Positions 60,774-64,000 of a stretch of 64,000 nucleotides of DNA are shown piece after piece. The translations under genes and the position numbers were made by a program. The DNA is from Terfezia claveryi. Lineage: Eukaryota; Ascomycota; Pezizomycetes; Pezizales; Pezizaceae. The notes below the pieces were generated by a model that was given only the letters and a program-made list of their open reading frames with translations, had not been told where the DNA came from and searched no databases. The stretch spans positions 372,001-436,000 of the forward strand of contig WHUX01000011.1 of NCBI GenBank assembly GCA_015179025.1. The letters run 5' to 3'. Numbering within the stretch: position 1 is the first letter of the stretch; every line of letters begins with the position of its first letter.

Positions 60774-61128
60774 TTGCAAGCTATGAACAGAACAGAAAAG
60801 CTACCTAATGCCATCTCACCTACGAGGGGCTTGTGCCAACCAGACTAGACTACCATCTCATTGATGCTAATTGGATTGCCTATGATCACACGCTAGGTCA
60901 CCCTTCAGCAACCCCAAACCGCAAGCTCTCTCCAAAGGGGAGCTTCTATAATAACCCCACTATATGAGTGTGTGAGCCTATGATAGACTAACCTACAGTT
61001 TTCCCATTAGCATCAGTGAAGATATGCGAATGTCATTTTGCCCGACGTGGCCACCTGATATAGGGGGTGTGGCTGGGAGAACATGAATTGAGATGGCCAT
61101 TAGTAGTTGTTCTGTTCATAGCTTGCAA
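60774..61128. repeat. 21 bp perfect inverted repeat pair
   Basis: 60774-60794 (starting TTGCAAGCTATGAAC) and 61108-61128 are exact inverted copies, 313 bp apart. Nothing coding lies between them. A micro-insertion (60811-60860) sits inside. Confidence 0.75.
60811..60860 (+). mobile_element. 34 bp micro-insertion with 8 bp direct repeats
   Basis: The 34 bp at 60819-60852, containing TTGTGCCAACCAGACTA, are flanked by CCATCTCA (60811-60818 and 60853-60860). Confidence 0.55.
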
Positions 61129-61689
61129 GTAATGTTGCTTCAGCCACTAGAGGGAAGAGGCTTTTGTTCTGCACCCCATAGTCCTTTGCCATTCATTTAC
61201 AAAATCAATCCTCAGTCTAGCAAATGCAAAAGCACCCCCTCATACGGAAAAAAAGTCCTCTCTGATTCGCCTTGCAAGACTAAACCGCGTATTAAGAGTA
61301 CCGTAAGAAAGCGGCTGTAAGCCAGGAGGGCCTATGGGAGAGCTGGGAGACAGCCTAGGGAATATATACCTAGATATGAGGGCGAATGTCGAGCAGAGAG
61401 AAGCCAAAATAAAGAACCTGATAGAGAGAAGCTGAGATGATCTCGACTCTTTCTAGTACCACACCGACGCTGGGAGAGGGTAGGTATTAAATGCATATAA
61501 AAATATATTCAGATCTTATCAATTTAGCTAATTCTATTACGTTGGTATTGGATTGTTTTTGAGGGTTAATGGCCCAGCTATATCACGGGAATAGTAATGT
61601 ACAGTGGTATTTTGCTTACAGCAGCCAATCTTCAGCTGCCGGTGGTGCCTACATCTAATACACGAACCATCACCTCAGAGGAAAAAAGC

Positions 61690-61980
61690 AAACACAAGAA
61701 TGATTTCCCCTCCGGGACTCCCATATCCCCTTGGGTTATTCCCCCAGTGTAGTATGAATTGTCAGTCTGAGTACATTATACGCACTTTTGAATAAAGCAA
61801 TATACTATCAATCCCATCTAAGCCATATTGTACCACCAATTGCTTGGTGGTATATGCAGAGATTCCTCTTGATCTTGCATCCCTGGCTACTTGAGCAAAA
61901 AGCTCGCCGACCTTACCACCGCCTCCAACTGATAAGATTACCTTCAAGTGCTTATTCCCTAATTTAGGATTGGAGACAAT
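61690..61980 (-). pseudogene. GH18 chitinase relic
   Basis: The minus strand reads VSNPKLGNKHLKVILSVGGG, then FAQVARDARSRG and LVVQYGLDGID. This is the beta-3 to beta-4 part of family 18 chitinases (SxGG motif and the start of DGxDxDxE). The frame then leaves the family at 61805, where a GT donor could lie. About 75 bp on (61707-61729) a stretch resembles the catalytic DWEYPGG codons with small losses. No further chitinase sequence is recognised on either side, so this is a fragment. Confidence 0.6.
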
Positions 61981-62529
61981 CATGCGTCCTGTTACCTCGA
62001 TCTGTGTAACTGCCTCACTCAATAATCTTGACGATACAATAGCCCTCAGTAGCTTACAAGAATGGATATGGAAATTAGTATAGATGTTTCTACAAGAATC
62101 ACTAATAATTAGGCTGGTTACCACATAGACCAAATGACTAATATTGCCCTTCTCTAGAATCTGAGTCTGCTTTCTATGAGTTTTCTTTCAATCATAAGAT
62201 ATTGTACAATCTGCTTATGGACATTTTTCCTCATTCTATTATATCTCTCAATCCAATACTATCTATCTTTACATTCAAACATTTTACTTACTTATTAGTC
62301 TAGTAGTAACTGAATATATCCTTAAACTGAGTCTCTGTGCTTCTTCTGCTATAGTCATTACAATAAGAGCTTTTCTACTTGTTATTTTCTTTTCTTATTC
62401 TGTTGTTACTTATTTTCCAAAAGTCAATCTATGCAACTAAATCAACTTCCATCCCCAGCAACTAAATACTACAAGCTGTTCACCCTAACACATTGCTATT
62501 ACATTTGGCTATATCTTTAAAAGCAATCA

Positions 62530-63035
62530 AAATGGCAAGCTAGCTGTCAACCATGCGTCATATCGCCTTTGCCTGAAAAGTACTGAACTTACGAAAAACC
62601 CGTGGTGTCACCATTTAATCATCTTGGCCCTTGAAAAATGGCACATCTACTTGCACCAACTCCCACGCCCTTTTATCATTATTACCGACCACCATAACTT
62701 GCAAACATTCACTTCCTCTCATGCCGACAAGCTCGTTGGGCCTAGGAATTAGCTCAATATGACTTCAAAATTGCCTTCCGACCCAGCAGCCAGAATACAA
62801 AGGCTGACGCACTGACTAGACGATCTGGAGATCTCCCTGAAGAGGGGGATGAACGTGCCCGTCCCACACAAGCCTTGATACCTCTAGAAAAATTCTCTCT
62901 TTCCGCTGCCTCCATTACCCATAATGAGGATATTCTTGCTGCCTTGGGAACTGACAAGCTTGCTCTGGAGATTCTTCATGCACTAAAATATAACTCCAAA
63001 AAGCATGCACTGCCTATCTTTGGAGGGCCAAATAT
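62530..63035 (+). mobile_element. Ty3/gypsy retrotransposon relic (RNase H part of pol)
   Basis: Plus-strand sequence reads ILALEKWHIYLHQLPRPFII, ITDHHNLQTF, then in another frame RQARWA, ELAQYDFKIAFRPSSQNTKA and DALTRRSGDLPEEGDERARP. These are the consecutive RNase H blocks of gypsy-type Pol (the ALEKW, TDHxNL and KADALTRR motifs). At least one frameshift and one TAG interrupt it. No LTRs were found within the window. Confidence 0.8.
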
Positions 63036-64000
63036 CTCTGTATGATTAATGTACTTTGAAACGGTACAATACCCCAAGTCATGAGAGTCCACAGTGTAAC
63101 TCTCGGCTGAGTAAGCAACGTGGGGTGCGTCATGTGCAGGAATTGCCAAGTACGAAACATCAGCTCTCACTCTCACTCTCCATAAGACTCTCATCTGGGC
63201 TAACCAGGCGGGAAGTGGCTATTGCTTGAATAGCGAAGAGTGTCTTTATCTGGACATTGAATCCAGGATCAAGATTCCCCTCTGCCCCCACTATGAGTAA
63301 GCCTTTTGTCCCCTATGCCCCAACTGCTCCAAGTAGCATGTGGGATGCAGATATGCAAATACTTCCTTTGCAGATTTTTCCCACATGGAGCTAGATAGTG
63401 CAAAGAGGAGGTACATCCAAAATGGATTGAGAACTTACCTCTACCGACGATAAAGTATGTGAAGGACCTTAATGTTGGCCTAGATGAGCAGGGTAGAATT
63501 GAAGATAGAGGCTGGGAGGATAGAGGGCTTGAAGGAGATAGGGAAGGAGATGGTCAGCAAGCTGACAGAGATAGTAATAGGGATAGGGAGAGAAAAGGGG
63601 GATTAGTTCAAGGGGGAAGACGCTTCCAAAACAGGAGAAGGGGGCGGGGACTGGTGAAGATACATGTTATGAGATACGATTCTGTGTTTTTAGCTTGGAA
63701 GTTTCGGGGCGTTTTCTGCGTATCCATATTTTAAGATGCGTAATTTTTTTTTTTTTTTTTTTTTTTTTTTGGAATTCTTAACAAATGATATAAGCAAAGT
63801 GCAAATTATAATACCTTTCCTGCCTCCTTATTCTTTGTTTGCCGCTCATTCTAGTACAGAATTGAGTTGTTTTCAAATTTTTACATTTTGTTACAGTGAG
63901 TTACCCTGAAAATTATTGGATTCCCAATCAACTTTATAAATTTAGAAACCTTTGAGCAAGCAAAACCAAATTACGATTTCACACCAGAAAAACCACAGAT
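63036..64000. other. AT-rich right edge
   Basis: No supported gene. A frame at 63459-63734 is a low-complexity Arg/Glu/Asp/Gly stretch. T27 at 63744-63770. Possibly more decayed transposon sequence. Confidence 0.45.

Larger units (their letters stand above)
58555..61679. other. AT-rich accessory DNA with short repeats
   Basis: No supported intact gene. It holds micro-insertion sites at 59854-59897, 59913-59947 and 60811-60860, a 21 bp inverted repeat pair (60774-60794 / 61108-61128), and a coding-like fragment on the minus strand at 60484-60605. A short frame at 61093-61320 looks spurious. Confidence 0.5.

Noticed and set aside
1..64000. CRISPR array, rRNA genes or a biosynthetic cluster
   Set aside because: Looked for and not seen; the gene content is housekeeping plus scattered relics.

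Overview
The window looks like nuclear DNA of a filamentous ascomycete (Pezizomycotina; I cannot fix the class). Genes are split by short 50-140 bp introns with GT..AG borders and CTAAT-type branch sites. Intergenic spaces are long and rich in poly(A/T), GTAC words and microsatellites. The gene set is typical of such fungi: an LSD1 with a C-terminal HMG box, SNT2, a BAH-PHD protein, NTR2, YPT35, and a Ser/Thr-rich wall protein with a predicted GPI anchor.

Layout. 1-51.4 kb is a housekeeping block: LSD1-type histone demethylase (5' end cut by the window), BAH-PHD chromatin reader, snRNP SmG, NTR2, a mitochondrial MidA/NDUFAF7-family methyltransferase, a membrane-anchored cysteine synthase-like enzyme, a calmodulin-binding protein of the plant IQM type, a DUF7707-like surface protein, YPT35, PTC7, an unrecognised fungal protein, PWP1, a CLIP-170-like CAP-Gly protein, ribosomal P0 and SNT2. 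51.4-64 kb is an accessory block: a WLM-domain relic, a frameshifted multicopper oxidase, a GH18 chitinase relic, a Ty3/gypsy RNase H relic and scattered small repeats.

How the genes relate. Three chromatin regulators (LSD1, BAH-PHD, SNT2) share the segment. SmG and NTR2 are both splicing factors. PTC7, the MidA-like protein and the cysteine synthase-like enzyme are probably mitochondrial. PWP1 and P0 serve the ribosome. I see no operon-like organisation.

Most notable observations: (1) a family of tiny insertions sharing the core CCAACCAGACTA, several flanked exactly by 8-9 bp direct repeats; (2) single-base losses, mostly in homopolymer runs, that break otherwise good genes (SmG, the IQM-like protein, the multicopper oxidase); (3) a 169 bp MITE-like inverted-repeat element; (4) a fungal homologue of plant IQM proteins. 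All coordinates and splice sites were read by eye, with no alignment or search.
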